Assembly (NCBI GenBank): GCA_021736185.1
Contig: JAIPGJ010000009.1
Span: 1 to 43,266 of the forward strand
Reading direction: 5' to 3'
DNA: 43,266 nt
DNA from: Fidelibacterota bacterium
Lineage (GTDB): Bacteria; Fidelibacterota; UBA8477; JABMPR01
The position numbers were made by a program, and so were the translations under genes. Below are positions 8,052 through 20,956 of this stretch, in pieces; within the stretch, counting starts at the first letter, position 1; each line of letters begins with the position of its first letter. The notes beneath the pieces were generated by a model. That model saw nothing but the letters and a program-made list of their open reading frames with translations, was not told where the DNA came from and did not search any database.

Positions 8052-9697
8052 GCAACAACCAGATTCCCAGATCAGTTTCCCACCGCGCCCGTATTTTTAT
8101 CTTATCAGGATAAAACCAAAAAGGTTCAGATTTAGCAGCCGGTCCCATACCCCCACTCAGGTAGCGACCATCCCCATCTTTATCAACAAAGGCTACCAGC
8201 GCATAGGACTGGGACGGTAGATCATTGATGCTGATTGCTTCGCCTGGCAAAAGTTTAAATCGTCGATCAACACCCTTCCCACTTAATCGACACTCCAGGA
8301 CATCAAATCTCATGTGTCTTAGTTTCAGGCTTCCCAATGAATCCGGATTGACTGTCTTCAGGCTGCCAACCATTAGGCTATCCAATTTATACTGGTTCAG
8401 AGGTGCATAAATCTGTCGTGTGTCTATCTCCCATAGGTAAGTTTTCCCATCCTCCAGGGTTGAATCTGCTGTAAAAACCCAACTCATGGTATTCTGTTTC
8501 TGCAGTGAACCTGGAATGTTCACCGAGTCCAAAGCCTTATCTACTATGGAGAAAGCACTGTCAGATTTAAACAGCACTGGAAGCTTTGATTTAAGGTGGA
8601 TTTGGTCATCGCCACCGGAGAGCGTCTGCTGGTCTTTATTCAACCAACTCACACTAATTTTCCCCAGAGACAAACTATCAAAAGCGGATGGCGTGGTGAG
8701 AGTCAGGGTATCCGATTTTAGTTTGAATCCCGTGGTATCTTGAAAGTTGTGAAGCCACACCTGGGCACCAGCTTTTAATGGAGAGGCTATGTCCAGATTC
8801 ATGGCAAAATTATCGTCATCAACTTTTGTACTCCCCAGGATGGGTGTCTTCACACCATCGATAAAGAGATCAACGGCTTCCAGGCTCTCCTCCGAGACCA
8901 TCCGATTGGCCCTGATCTGTAAAAGCTGTCCAGCAAGTTGAGTGACTTTTAATAATTTCAGACTTTTCAGCGGCACCACCTGGGGCCATATTTTATGGCT
9001 TTTCAATAGGCTATCTGATTTCGCCCATACCGTAGCGACTTCAGGTCGGCCAAAATAATCGTCACCGTCGATCCGCTTATTCTGGTTTCTATCCCAATGG
9101 TAAAACAGCATATAGGAACGTTCTCCCAGATAGGGCAATTCGAAATGCCCCTCATCATCTGGCTGAAATACATAGTCAGCATCTTGCTGTCTTAATACAG
9201 ACAAGTCCGTATCAAACTGACGGTAGAGGAGGAGATCTCCATTTTTCTTAATATCTGCAGGACCATAGATCGTCCCAACCAGGCGACCGGCATTCAAATC
9301 ACTTCCTGTGCTAAACGCCATCACATAGGTAGCATCAAGGCCATTACCCCTTAGATCCTTGGCACTTTTGTCCAAAGTGAGGAGATAGGTTTCATTGGTG
9401 TCCAGAGCTTCGCTGAACCGTATTTTTAACCAGGTCCAACTTGATTTGACTTCATAATCACCAGGGGGTCGTGGCCAGATTTGCAGGGAGGATTCAAAGC
9501 TTGATTTTTGCATCTGCTCATTGAATTTGATGAATATCTCTGTTTTCCGGTCGACATTGACAGACTCATTCGCTGGCAAACTGTAGAGAATCTGGGGAGC
9601 TTCTTTGTCTTCGGGTCCCCCGCTAATCGCTCGCTCATTGGCACAAGTCAAAATAATTGCCAATAAAATGGCACTTAAAAGAATAGCTGTGAAGGTT

Positions 9698-9705
<8 letters not shown>
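8044..9705 (-). CDS. Ig-like domain (Big_5/SbsA-type) lipoprotein
   Basis: Lipobox-like AIILTC after a signal peptide; APQILYSLPANESVNVDRKTEIFIKFNEQM Ig-like opening. Start set at MLKTFTAI; the ORF extends to 9735. Confidence 0.75.
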
Positions 9706-11568
<1,863 letters not shown>

Positions 11569-11579
11569 TCATTATAGAG

Positions 11580-12926
11580 TTAGAATATTTCATCAATGGC
11601 AGCACTCAAACTCCGAACCGGAACGATTGATAATCCCAAATCTGCAAGTCCCTGATGCTCGCCGTGGGGCAGAATGATACGATTAAAGCCAAGTTTTTTT
11701 GCTTCCTCCACCCTTCTTCTGATCTGCCCGACATTACGAACCTCACCTCCCAGACCTATTTCTCCAATGATCAGGGCTCCGGCATCGACCACACGATTTT
11801 TTAAACTGGAAATGATGGCAATGGCCACACCCAGATCTGCAGCTGGTTCTGCAATTTTCAAACCACTTACCACATTGATGAAAACATCTTGTGTGCCCAA
11901 CTGAAAACCTGCTCTGCGCTCTAAAACGGCCAATAACATTTGTAGTCTTCTTAGATCAAAACCGGTCACGTTACGTTGGGGATTCCCATAGGAAGCACTG
12001 GCCACCAGGGCCTGCACTTCCAGAAAAAACGTGCGACTACCTTCCTGGCTGGTAACCACAACTGTCCCGCTCACATCTGAGTGACGCTGCGAGAGAAATA
12101 GCTTGGCTGGATTTTCAACCGGGATGAGACCCTCTCTGGCCATTTCGTACACACCTAATTCACTGGTTGATCCAAATCGATTTTTTGCTGCCCGGAGTAG
12201 CCTGACCTGACTCTGACGGTCGCCCTCCAGATACAAAACGGTATCCACCAGATGTTCCAGCATCTTGGGACCGGCGAGATAACCATCCTTGGTAATGTGA
12301 CCAACGAGTATGATGCAGACATTCTTTTCCTTGGCAACTCTTAGCAGCAGGGCGGCACTTTCCCGAACCTGACTGATACTCCCAGGCAGGTTTTCACCAG
12401 CTTCTGAGTAGGCGGTCTGGATCGAATCAACAATCACAACAGCTGGGTTCAGATCATTGATACTACGAGCAATATTTTCAACAACCGCATCATTGGCGAA
12501 CATGAGTTTATCCGCTTTTACACCCAGACGATCAGCCCGCATGGCGAGTTGTTCGCCGCTTTCCTCACCTGAGAAATACAATATGGAATGACCTGAAGCG
12601 GCCATGAGCCCGCTTAATTGAAGAAGCAATGTGGATTTACCGATTCCGGGCTGGCCACCAAAAAGGATGATGCTCCCTTTGACGAGCCCGCCTCCCAAAA
12701 CAGAATCAAATTCTGTTTGAGTGGTTTTTATACGATTCTCTGAGTCGCGGGTAATTTTATCCAGGGCTTTTAATTCAACCCGCTGGTGACCAGGTGTCAC
12801 TTTGAGTTTGGATTGTTTAAATTCTTTGACCGTTTCCCAGGCGCCGCAAGTGCCGCATCTACCTACCCATTTGGGATGTTCGGCGCCACATTCATCACAG
12901 ACATAGACGGTCTTCATTTTGGCCAT
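11580..12926 (-). CDS. radA: DNA repair protein RadA (Sms)
   Basis: N-terminal C4 zinc motif, GGQPGIGKSTLLLQ Walker A, KNRFG motif, C-terminal Lon-like domain. Confidence 0.96.
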   Translation of the reverse strand: MAKMKTVYVCDECGAEHPKWVGRCGTCGAWETVKEFKQSKLKVTPGHQRVELKALDKITRDSENRIKTTQTEFDSVLGGGLVKGSIILFGGQPGIGKSTLLLQLSGLMAASGHSILYFSGEESGEQLAMRADRLGVKADKLMFANDAVVENIARSINDLNPAVVIVDSIQTAYSEAGENLPGSISQVRESAALLLRVAKEKNVCIILVGHITKDGYLAGPKMLEHLVDTVLYLEGDRQSQVRLLRAAKNRFGSTSELGVYEMAREGLIPVENPAKLFLSQRHSDVSGTVVVTSQEGSRTFFLEVQALVASASYGNPQRNVTGFDLRRLQMLLAVLERRAGFQLGTQDVFINVVSGLKIAEPAADLGVAIAIISSLKNRVVDAGALIIGEIGLGGEVRNVGQIRRRVEEAKKLGFNRIILPHGEHQGLADLGLSIVPVRSLSAAIDEIF

Positions 12927-12945
12927 ATTTTTTTTCTGACTTTCT

Positions 12946-13719
12946 TTAAAAAACGAGGGTTGCTACGGCGTAATCGTTGACCAAGATAAGGGTTGCAGAG
13001 ATCACAAATGCTTGAATTGCAGCTTTCCCTACACCGGTGGCACCTCGAGTTGCTTTCAGGCCCACCCAGCAACTGATCAAGCCAATTGATATTCCGAAGG
13101 TCAAGGCTTTGGCCAATCCAGGCACAACATCTTCTGAAAAAATGAACACGGATTGAAATGAATTAAAAAACATGGTAATACTGATATTGAAAAACGCATC
13201 ACCGATCAGTGCCGCGGTAAAGAGAGCAATAATATCTGCCACCACCACCAGTAGGGGCATCATGATAATCATTGCTACCACCCGCGGGGCAACCAGATGA
13301 CGAATCGGATTGATGGCCATGACCTCGAGAGCATCAATCTGCTCGGTAACTTTCATGGTGGCCAGTTCAGCGCCAATGGAAGATCCGTTGCGTCCGGCTA
13401 GCACCAGTGCCGTAAGAACCGGACCCATCTCAGCTAAAATCCCAACTGCAACAATTTGGCCGAAAAATCTCGGTGGGAGCGTATCTTCCAATTGATAGGC
13501 GCCCTGCCAGCCTGCCACAGCGCCAGCAAAAACAGCGATAATGCTTACCAGAGGAAGCGCCTTTACCCCCAATCGATACAGCTGTTCATTGTAGAGAATT
13601 CGATCCTGATGAATGTAGCGGATGCTCTTTAAAGCCTGGCCCAGGAGGATGAAAACTTCACCAATGTTTGCGACCAGTCCGATGGTTTCCCGACCCAGCA
13701 GCCGTATCAGTTTTTGCAT
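12946..13719 (-). CDS. MlaE-family ABC transporter permease
   Basis: GFGVYLGAQ-type permease features (EMGPVLTALVLAGRNGSSIGAELATMKVTEQIDALEVMAINPIRHLVAPRVVA). Start at MQKLIRLLG, overlapping the upstream stop as TAATG; the ORF extends to 13764. Confidence 0.93.
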   Translation of the reverse strand: MQKLIRLLGRETIGLVANIGEVFILLGQALKSIRYIHQDRILYNEQLYRLGVKALPLVSIIAVFAGAVAGWQGAYQLEDTLPPRFFGQIVAVGILAEMGPVLTALVLAGRNGSSIGAELATMKVTEQIDALEVMAINPIRHLVAPRVVAMIIMMPLLVVVADIIALFTAALIGDAFFNISITMFFNSFQSVFIFSEDVVPGLAKALTFGISIGLISCWVGLKATRGATGVGKAAIQAFVISATLILVNDYAVATLVF

Positions 13720-16700
13720 TAAAAATCCAAACCAAGTGACCAGATATGCTGACGATTGGCCCAATAGCTATCTGCTGACATATCAAAAGCCATATCATAG
13801 CGAAGTACAAAAATCCCCAGATTCATACGCATTCCGAAACCAGTTCCCCAATAGCTGTTGTTCTGACCCTTGAACAATGCCTCAGAGAAACTGAGTCCTG
13901 CAACTTGTTCTGCGTTCCAGGTTTTCACCCAATCGCTGAACAACTCCCCACGGACATTGCCGATGACCATTGAAATGGGCCACTTTACTGAGAGATATTC
14001 AATAAAGGGGAATCGAAATTCCGCATTAAAGGCAGCGTAGTGATTTCCCGTATAAGCAAAATACGGAACCCCACGAACCGGTAGAACATATTCAGAAAAA
14101 TAGAGATCCTCATAATTCGAGAGATAGTCTAGATAATTGTTATCCAATCTGTAATTAAGCCAGTTGGCAATACCGCCAGCCATGAAGGTTTCTGGTTTTT
14201 TACCGTGACTACTGGCTGCAGAAGCCCTTAAAGCAAAAGAATACTCCCGGGAAACCTTGAAATATTTCCGGATATCCGTCCTGAAGGTAGCAAATTGTCG
14301 CGCCGAGTTGGGCATGTCTGGAGAGAAGCGAAAACTGGTTTCTACCCGCCATCCGGATACTGGATATAAACTGCCATACAACACGTTATCAAAGCTCAAT
14401 TTGAGTTCTGGAAGTACATAAGTCTGGTTGGTAGAAAATACTTGACTGTCATGATCCTCAAATAGATCCAGGTAGCTCACGCTCTGATAGATATTCAACC
14501 AGTTCACACTGGATTCAAACCTTGAATATTTTGAGAATGGATAATCAACGCCCAGAACGGTTCCGTATTTCCTGAAGTGCCAGAGGGTTAAATAATAATC
14601 GGGGGAAATGCTAATATAATCATCTGGGAGATTATAGAGCATCACATGGTAATTCGCTCTGTTCGGTAAATAATCATAACCCAGCATCAAATCTGAGTTA
14701 TCCAGATTGCGATATAATTCAAAGCCAAATTGAATCTGATGATTTCCCATTATATCCGAAAAAACCATAACCGCGTTCCCCTGAACCCCAAAAAAGTTGG
14801 AATAACCAGCCTGGGCATCCACCAGATCGACGGTAAAGCGGGTTTTATACTTATTGACTTCAAAGGCACCCGTGCTATCCATGGTGTTTAATACTATGGG
14901 TTCCGGGATTTCTGTAGTGCCTTTAGCGTCAGAAAATTGATCCTTGTAGGCAAACACATGCGATTCAAAGGCATTGACAATTCGTTCCTTGGGTTTTGGT
15001 ACCGAATCTGTATAAGTGAGATCCAACTGGATATTTTTGCGCTTCAGGTAATTTGATAAGGATGGAATCGTGGATTTGTTATTCAGATCGAGGGGGTTGT
15101 TCATGGTGAAAATATCCCAACCACCCTTCTCATACCCGGCAAAGACCAGCCTGGAATCATCTTTACTCCAGCTGATCTGGAAAATTCCGGTCATAATGTC
15201 AGTGACGGGTGTTTCAACACCTGTTTCGAAATCATAAAAGTAAATATTCCATATCCCACTGCGGTCAGACGTATAGGCCAGGGCCGAAGTCGTGTTGGCG
15301 TAAGTCGGTGAGTCTTCACTGCCAGGTGTATTGGTAATGCGTGTGATTTGACCAGAATCAAGATTCAGAGTATAAATGTCAGTCGAGCGAAAATCATGAT
15401 TTTTCAATATTTCCCGCGCCTCTGGAGAATCCGGAGGGACCAGACCCGTCAGTAATGAGGATCCACGATCAGAAACAAAGGCCAATTCCTTGCCATCCGG
15501 TGACCAGCTTGGGCGTGTGTCAGAGAATAAATCCCAGGTGAGCTGAGTGAGCTCCTTTGTTTTAATGGAATAGAGAAACAGGTCGCTGGCTCCATCTTTT
15601 AATCCCGAGAAAACAACCGATTTACCATCTGGTGACCAGGCTGCCGTAAATATACCGTCCAACCCCAGTTTATAACTGTGCCGTGTTTCCTTCTCTGTAT
15701 CATAGAAAATCAAGGCATCTTCATTCCCCGATTTTGCCGAGAAAACCAGATGTCGGTTATCTGGTGCCCAGGATAAGCCGGGACTTAACCATTTCAGTTC
15801 TTCCAGTTCGGCGGTCCGTTGACCAGAGATGATCTTGGTAAGCTGCTGACCATCATCTGAGGACATGATATATATATCTGCATATCCTGACCTATCGGAG
15901 AGGAAGGCCACTTTACCACCGTTGGGTGAGATGGCCGGGCTTACATTAAAATAATTTTTAGTCTTGCTATGATCAGTGAGACGGTGTCCAACATCATCAA
16001 GATTACTCCGACCTTCAATATCCGGCCAATAATCTTTTCGAACTGCAAAATGCCATTTTTCAGTCAGCGTCTCAAAATCAAGATGGAGCGTGTTTTCTAT
16101 GGCCTTGGGAACATCTTTGAAATGGCGGGTCTCGTGGAATATTTCGCCAATTCGCTCTACGCCAAAGGTTTCTCCAATATATCGGACCACACTTTGCCCG
16201 CCTTTATAGGCCATATAATAATTCAAGTATTGTATGGGCGGCAGGCTGCCGTTAATCGCCGCATCACGAATAATCATATCGGCTCGGGAATCCCAGTCCA
16301 AGGATGAATATTCCGCATAACCCTCACTCAACCATAAAGGGATATTGACTCTCATCTTGCCAGAGACAATGGATTGTACATTGCCGCCAAAAATGAGATC
16401 GTTTACCACTGCATGGGTCAGTTCATGATGGAGTACATGACGAAATTGTTCATAGCTTCCCTCAAAGGGCAGGACAACGCGGTTCTTGAATAATTCCGTA
16501 AATCCACCAATGCCCTCCTGCAAATAGCCCAGTGTCACATTGGTCTGTTGAAAATCATTGTGAGAGTTGTATACCAGGATGGATATTCGCTTACTTAAGC
16601 GCCAGTCCAATTGATAGGAGATCTGGTCATAAGACTTCTCTGCCACATCTGCAGCAAAATAAGCAATGCTTTCACCACCTTCATAGAAGTAGATATCAAA

Positions 16701-16844
16701 GTGGGGCGTCTGGATGTAGGACCAATCCATCCCACGATATTGCACTTTATTCTTCCCATATTTTGCTTCGACCGGGTTAACCAGAACAATCAGCATGAAT
16801 AACGCAGTCAACAGGGGGATTTTTATGGAGTTTATATTTTTCAT
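13719..16844 (-). CDS. Outer-membrane fusion: gluzincin-like metallopeptidase (peptidase MA-like), TolB/PD40 beta-propeller, C-terminal beta-barrel
   Basis: Signal peptide (MKNINSIKIPLLTALFMLIVLVNPVEA); HELTH plus LSEGYAEY; repeated SPDGKxxxFxSD propeller motifs; OMP-like C-terminus ending in Phe (GLDF). The ORF extends to 16946. Confidence 0.85.
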   Translation of the reverse strand: MKNINSIKIPLLTALFMLIVLVNPVEAKYGKNKVQYRGMDWSYIQTPHFDIYFYEGGESIAYFAADVAEKSYDQISYQLDWRLSKRISILVYNSHNDFQQTNVTLGYLQEGIGGFTELFKNRVVLPFEGSYEQFRHVLHHELTHAVVNDLIFGGNVQSIVSGKMRVNIPLWLSEGYAEYSSLDWDSRADMIIRDAAINGSLPPIQYLNYYMAYKGGQSVVRYIGETFGVERIGEIFHETRHFKDVPKAIENTLHLDFETLTEKWHFAVRKDYWPDIEGRSNLDDVGHRLTDHSKTKNYFNVSPAISPNGGKVAFLSDRSGYADIYIMSSDDGQQLTKIISGQRTAELEELKWLSPGLSWAPDNRHLVFSAKSGNEDALIFYDTEKETRHSYKLGLDGIFTAAWSPDGKSVVFSGLKDGASDLFLYSIKTKELTQLTWDLFSDTRPSWSPDGKELAFVSDRGSSLLTGLVPPDSPEAREILKNHDFRSTDIYTLNLDSGQITRITNTPGSEDSPTYANTTSALAYTSDRSGIWNIYFYDFETGVETPVTDIMTGIFQISWSKDDSRLVFAGYEKGGWDIFTMNNPLDLNNKSTIPSLSNYLKRKNIQLDLTYTDSVPKPKERIVNAFESHVFAYKDQFSDAKGTTEIPEPIVLNTMDSTGAFEVNKYKTRFTVDLVDAQAGYSNFFGVQGNAVMVFSDIMGNHQIQFGFELYRNLDNSDLMLGYDYLPNRANYHVMLYNLPDDYISISPDYYLTLWHFRKYGTVLGVDYPFSKYSRFESSVNWLNIYQSVSYLDLFEDHDSQVFSTNQTYVLPELKLSFDNVLYGSLYPVSGWRVETSFRFSPDMPNSARQFATFRTDIRKYFKVSREYSFALRASAASSHGKKPETFMAGGIANWLNYRLDNNYLDYLSNYEDLYFSEYVLPVRGVPYFAYTGNHYAAFNAEFRFPFIEYLSVKWPISMVIGNVRGELFSDWVKTWNAEQVAGLSFSEALFKGQNNSYWGTGFGMRMNLGIFVLRYDMAFDMSADSYWANRQHIWSLGLDF

Positions 16845-17021
16845 ATATGGTGTATGCCGGAATCTCCTTTGGGTTCCAAAAATTCTGATCAAGATAAACT
16901 TTGTCCTGATATTTGTCAAACGCTCAGACAGCTTGTTTGTAGCCAACTCATAACATTTGAGTGATCAACCTCAACTGACAATTCACATGGTACTTCACCT
17001 GATGTTGATTATTTTGACCAG

Positions 17022-17792
17022 ATGAAAAATACAGCTTATTTCCTATCCGATGTGCACTTGCGTATTCAGGTGGACGATGTGGAGCGTGAACGCCGTAAAG
17101 AACTCTTCCTGCTTTTGGACCATATCAAAGCAGAACAAGCAACGCTCTTTATCGTTGGAGATTGGTTTGATTTTTATTTTGAGTATGGCCATGTGGTTTC
17201 CCACGCGTATCTCGATGTGTTTTCGAAAATGAAGGAGCTGGTGGATGCCGGCATACAGATTCATTTTTTTGGCGGTAACCATGACTATTGGATTGGACCC
17301 TTTTTATCCGAGAATATCGGTGTAAAAATTTACACCAAGCCTGCCACTATTGAATTCGCAGATAAAAAGTTCTATTTCAACCATGGTGATGGACTTGATC
17401 CAGATGATGTGGGTTACCATCGCTTGCGCAGTGTCATCCAGCATCCCCTGTTTATCTGGAGTTTCAAATGGCTGATTCATCCCAATGCCAGCCACTGGAT
17501 TGCGAACCGCTTGTCCAGGGGTAGTCGGAAAAAATATGGCAAAGAGACCATTGTTGATAAATTAAATCTTATCCGCAAAAATTATGATTTTGCAGAAGAT
17601 AGATTTGCAGAAGGTGCCGATTTTGTGGTCACGGGACATATCCATTATCCAAAATTAAAAATGTTTGACGATAGGGTCTTCCTCACCATTGGAGATTTCC
17701 TTAATTATTTCAGTTATGGATATTTTGACGGAGTGAATCTATCACTTAAACAATGGCAGGTTAAGCAATTGGAACAAAGGGAATTACCTTGA
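17022..17792 (+). CDS. UDP-2,3-diacylglucosamine diphosphatase-like metallophosphoesterase
   Basis: FLSDVHLR, GDWFDFYFEYG, GGNHDYW, HGDGLDPDD, TGHIHYP metallophosphoesterase motifs. Confidence 0.88.
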   Translation: MKNTAYFLSDVHLRIQVDDVERERRKELFLLLDHIKAEQATLFIVGDWFDFYFEYGHVVSHAYLDVFSKMKELVDAGIQIHFFGGNHDYWIGPFLSENIGVKIYTKPATIEFADKKFYFNHGDGLDPDDVGYHRLRSVIQHPLFIWSFKWLIHPNASHWIANRLSRGSRKKYGKETIVDKLNLIRKNYDFAEDRFAEGADFVVTGHIHYPKLKMFDDRVFLTIGDFLNYFSYGYFDGVNLSLKQWQVKQLEQRELP

Positions 17793-17854
17793 CATCAAGC
17801 TGTATTATCGATAAACTGATTTGATACTTTTCACGACATATTGAACTGAAATTA

Positions 17855-18970
17855 ATGGATTTCATCATGAAGCATTTATCCAAACAAGTACTATTGATCC
17901 TTATGCTTGGGCTCGCCGTTGGATTGTTGACAACTTGCAGCTCCTCCGGTGAGGTTACTAAAGACCAAGTAGCTAAAAGCTACAGCGACTATCGTGATGG
18001 GGATAAAAAGGCACTCAACAACCTTATTAGTTACTATCGAGATACCTCTTTGCCTATTGAAATTCGAAAAGATGCCATGTTAAAAGTCATTGAATCTAAC
18101 GATCCTGTAGGTTTACAGGCTATCAGAAATTCACTGAAAGATGGCAGCGATCTGGATTACACATTGTTTCAAACAGGTCTCCAGGCGCTGGGAAAAACCA
18201 AGGATCCTGAGAATATTAAAACCATCCTCCAGGCCATGGCTGTGAGCCGTACAGGTTATGTGAACGTACGTGACGAAATGTTTACCATCATTGAGGATCA
18301 GGTGGATGCGCGTTCGGTGGCCCTGATTTTAAAATTGTACGCTGATGCCACTGAAGATTATGCTGCATTCCTGCAGAATCTGACCCTCACCCTGGGCAAA
18401 ATGGATGATGCCAGAGTCGTACCCATCCTTATGTCCATTGCCAAGAATAGAAAAATTGACATCTCAATCCGCAATCTTGCTGTAGAGATTTTAGCCACAA
18501 AAAATGACCCTGCAATTGCCCGACTTCTGGCAGAGATGTTGAGTAATCCAGCCACTCAGGGGGAAGTGAAAACCTATGCGATTTCATTGATGGATGAGAT
18601 GAAGGATGAGCGTCTGCTTTCAAGTCTTATTGACGCTCTCCATAATGAACAAGCCACCTACTACGGGATGCTTGACGCCATTACCTCTGCTCTGGGTAAT
18701 TTTGATGATCCCGAATTGAAGATGGCTCTGGTAAAAGTTGCCAGGGATGATCAGATGCCAAGCCGATTTCGCAAGCGAGCCATCACTTCACTCTCTGCTT
18801 ATAAAGATCCGATAATAACTGAACAATTAATTGATATTCTGGGTAATCCAGATAATTTCATCTTTTATGATGCTATTCGCGATTTAGTAGGGACGATTGA
18901 CAGTCCTGAGCTTCAGCAGAAATTGCAGGCAGTTGCTCGCAAAACCCAAAGCGAATGGGAGCGTGAATAA
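17855..18970 (+). CDS. HEAT-repeat lipoprotein
   Basis: Lipobox-like LLTTCSSS after a signal peptide; repeated helical HEAT-like units. Start probably at the internal ATG around 17867. Confidence 0.7.
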   Translation: MDFIMKHLSKQVLLILMLGLAVGLLTTCSSSGEVTKDQVAKSYSDYRDGDKKALNNLISYYRDTSLPIEIRKDAMLKVIESNDPVGLQAIRNSLKDGSDLDYTLFQTGLQALGKTKDPENIKTILQAMAVSRTGYVNVRDEMFTIIEDQVDARSVALILKLYADATEDYAAFLQNLTLTLGKMDDARVVPILMSIAKNRKIDISIRNLAVEILATKNDPAIARLLAEMLSNPATQGEVKTYAISLMDEMKDERLLSSLIDALHNEQATYYGMLDAITSALGNFDDPELKMALVKVARDDQMPSRFRKRAITSLSAYKDPIITEQLIDILGNPDNFIFYDAIRDLVGTIDSPELQQKLQAVARKTQSEWERE

Positions 18971-19752
18971 TGACTCTTCTCAGATTTAGATCAACGATTC
19001 TACCTGTGGTCCTCATCGTTTTACTCCCACTTATGGGACTCTCTCAAAAGAAGAAAACGGAGGGTACCAGTAAAGGATCCACCAAGCGAGAGTTTTTTCA
19101 GCCCAGTGTTGAAGTTCGTGGAACAGACAGTGTGGTCAAGGAGCTTCGTAAAGAAGTCAGCCAAATTCAAAACGAGATGGATCGCATGCGAAATCAGCTC
19201 AGAGAGTATGATGATTTGAGCGCACCCCGAATCCGCAAGGAAATCAAGCGTCTCGTGAATTTTCCTGAAAAAATCAGCGAAATCACATTGAAAAATGGGA
19301 CGGTGGTTCAGGGTAAAATCCTCTCGGAAGATTTAGACAAAATTATCGTCCAGACTAATATTGGAACCCTCTCGATTGTCCAGGAAAATATTAAGGAGTT
19401 AAAACCCTTTGACCGACTCCACGCTGATGTGGTATTAAAGGGAGAGTTTGAAGACCAGCGTCACGCGGAGAGCCGGGTGTTTATAGGACAGATCACCAAT
19501 AAAGGCATGCGCCGTGCAGACTTTGTAAGAGTTCAATTTCGGCTCCATGACAAAAGGACGACAATCATCGCCCAGGATTCTTCATATATTAGTGGTGAGG
19601 CTTATTCCTTTTATTCAGGAGTGATCAGTGAGAGTTCCCTCTCTCCTGGAGAATCTTCTCTATTTAGAGTAGAGGTAAAACTTCCACCTGGGTTTGAGGC
19701 AAAAAATATATCCTACGTGACCTACAAGATCTTGTTCGACGAATTCAACTAG
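18970..19752 (+). CDS. Hypothetical secreted protein (signal peptide, coiled coil, FxLYD-like C-terminus)
   Basis: Signal peptide; coiled-coil VVKELRKEVSQIQNEMDRMRNQL; stop/start overlap with the preceding gene. Confidence 0.6.
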   Translation: MTLLRFRSTILPVVLIVLLPLMGLSQKKKTEGTSKGSTKREFFQPSVEVRGTDSVVKELRKEVSQIQNEMDRMRNQLREYDDLSAPRIRKEIKRLVNFPEKISEITLKNGTVVQGKILSEDLDKIIVQTNIGTLSIVQENIKELKPFDRLHADVVLKGEFEDQRHAESRVFIGQITNKGMRRADFVRVQFRLHDKRTTIIAQDSSYISGEAYSFYSGVISESSLSPGESSLFRVEVKLPPGFEAKNISYVTYKILFDEFN

Positions 19753-19964
19753 GAATATTAATTACTCACCGGCTCAATAATTTTTTTATCACAGGTGGTT
19801 TGACAACGGATCGAGCGCCCTCCAATCCTCTGAATGTGAATTTCCCGTCCTGTTTTAAATCCATTAACCATCGCAATCAATACCCTGTATACGAGCTAGA
19901 CTTTATCAGTTTAGGAATTAGATTCTGCTTATACAGAGATTGTTCATTTTTCAGGAGATAAGGA

Positions 19965-20939
19965 ATGACCCAAGAAGAAAAGACGGACCATGAAGGACAT
20001 GACCAATCCTCTGATCTAAAACCCCAGCACATTATCCGTTCGGTTATTAGCAAGGCAGAGAAAAAATTCGATCCCTCTTTTGGCAAAGCTGGCATGGAGG
20101 AGATCAAGGAAGTTCTTAAGAAAAAGCAGAAGGAGCGCATTGTCAGCGCAGCTCTGGGGAAATACCAGCAAAATGAAGAACTGAAGCCATACCAGGCTGA
20201 ATTGATCAAAATGCATCAACATATCGAACAGGTCGGCAAAAGGATGATCATTTTGTTTGACGGTCGAGATGCCTCTGGCAAGGGCGGGACCATTCGTCGT
20301 GTCACCCGCTATATGAACGAGAAACGTTATCGTGTTGAAGTCCCTGGGAAACCATCACACCGCCAACAAACCGAGCTTCATCTTAAACGCTATATTGAGC
20401 GATTTCCGGCGGTGGGTGAAGTTGTCCTTTTTGACCGTAGCTGGTATAATCGAGCGCTGGTCGAACCTGTCATGGGCTTTTGCACGGAGAAGCAGTACCG
20501 TGAATTCCTGAATACGGTGAATTCATATGAAAATAATTTCATCGCCGATGGAAAAACGATATTGCTTAAGCTCTATTTTTCTGTCTCCAAGGAGGAGCAG
20601 AATCGTCGTTTCGAAAGACGTATGAACGATCCGCTCCGACAATGGAAATTGAGCGAAGTAGATTTGCAAGCCCAGGATTTGTGGGATGAGTTTACTGCGA
20701 AAAAATTCAAATTGCTTCAACGGACAAGTTCTAAAGAAGCACCCTGGTATATTATCCGATCTGACAGTAAGCATGCGGCAAGATTAGAAACGATGAAATT
20801 GATTTTAAATTCCGTCCCCTATCGTGGCAGAAGCAGAACTTTAGATTTCAAGTTAAATAAGGATGTTGTCATTTCGGGGGCAAGGGAACTAAAATTGATG
20901 GAACGTCAACGCCGGAAACACGGTCGATTTATTGGATAA
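19965..20939 (+). CDS. Polyphosphate kinase 2 family protein (copy 1)
   Basis: LFDGRDASGKGGTIRRVTRYMN Walker A, VLFDRSWYNRALVEPVMGFC Walker B/lid, FSVSKEEQNRRFERR. Confidence 0.94.
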   Translation: MTQEEKTDHEGHDQSSDLKPQHIIRSVISKAEKKFDPSFGKAGMEEIKEVLKKKQKERIVSAALGKYQQNEELKPYQAELIKMHQHIEQVGKRMIILFDGRDASGKGGTIRRVTRYMNEKRYRVEVPGKPSHRQQTELHLKRYIERFPAVGEVVLFDRSWYNRALVEPVMGFCTEKQYREFLNTVNSYENNFIADGKTILLKLYFSVSKEEQNRRFERRMNDPLRQWKLSEVDLQAQDLWDEFTAKKFKLLQRTSSKEAPWYIIRSDSKHAARLETMKLILNSVPYRGRSRTLDFKLNKDVVISGARELKLMERQRRKHGRFIG

Positions 20940-20956
20940 TCAAGAGGGTCAAAAAT

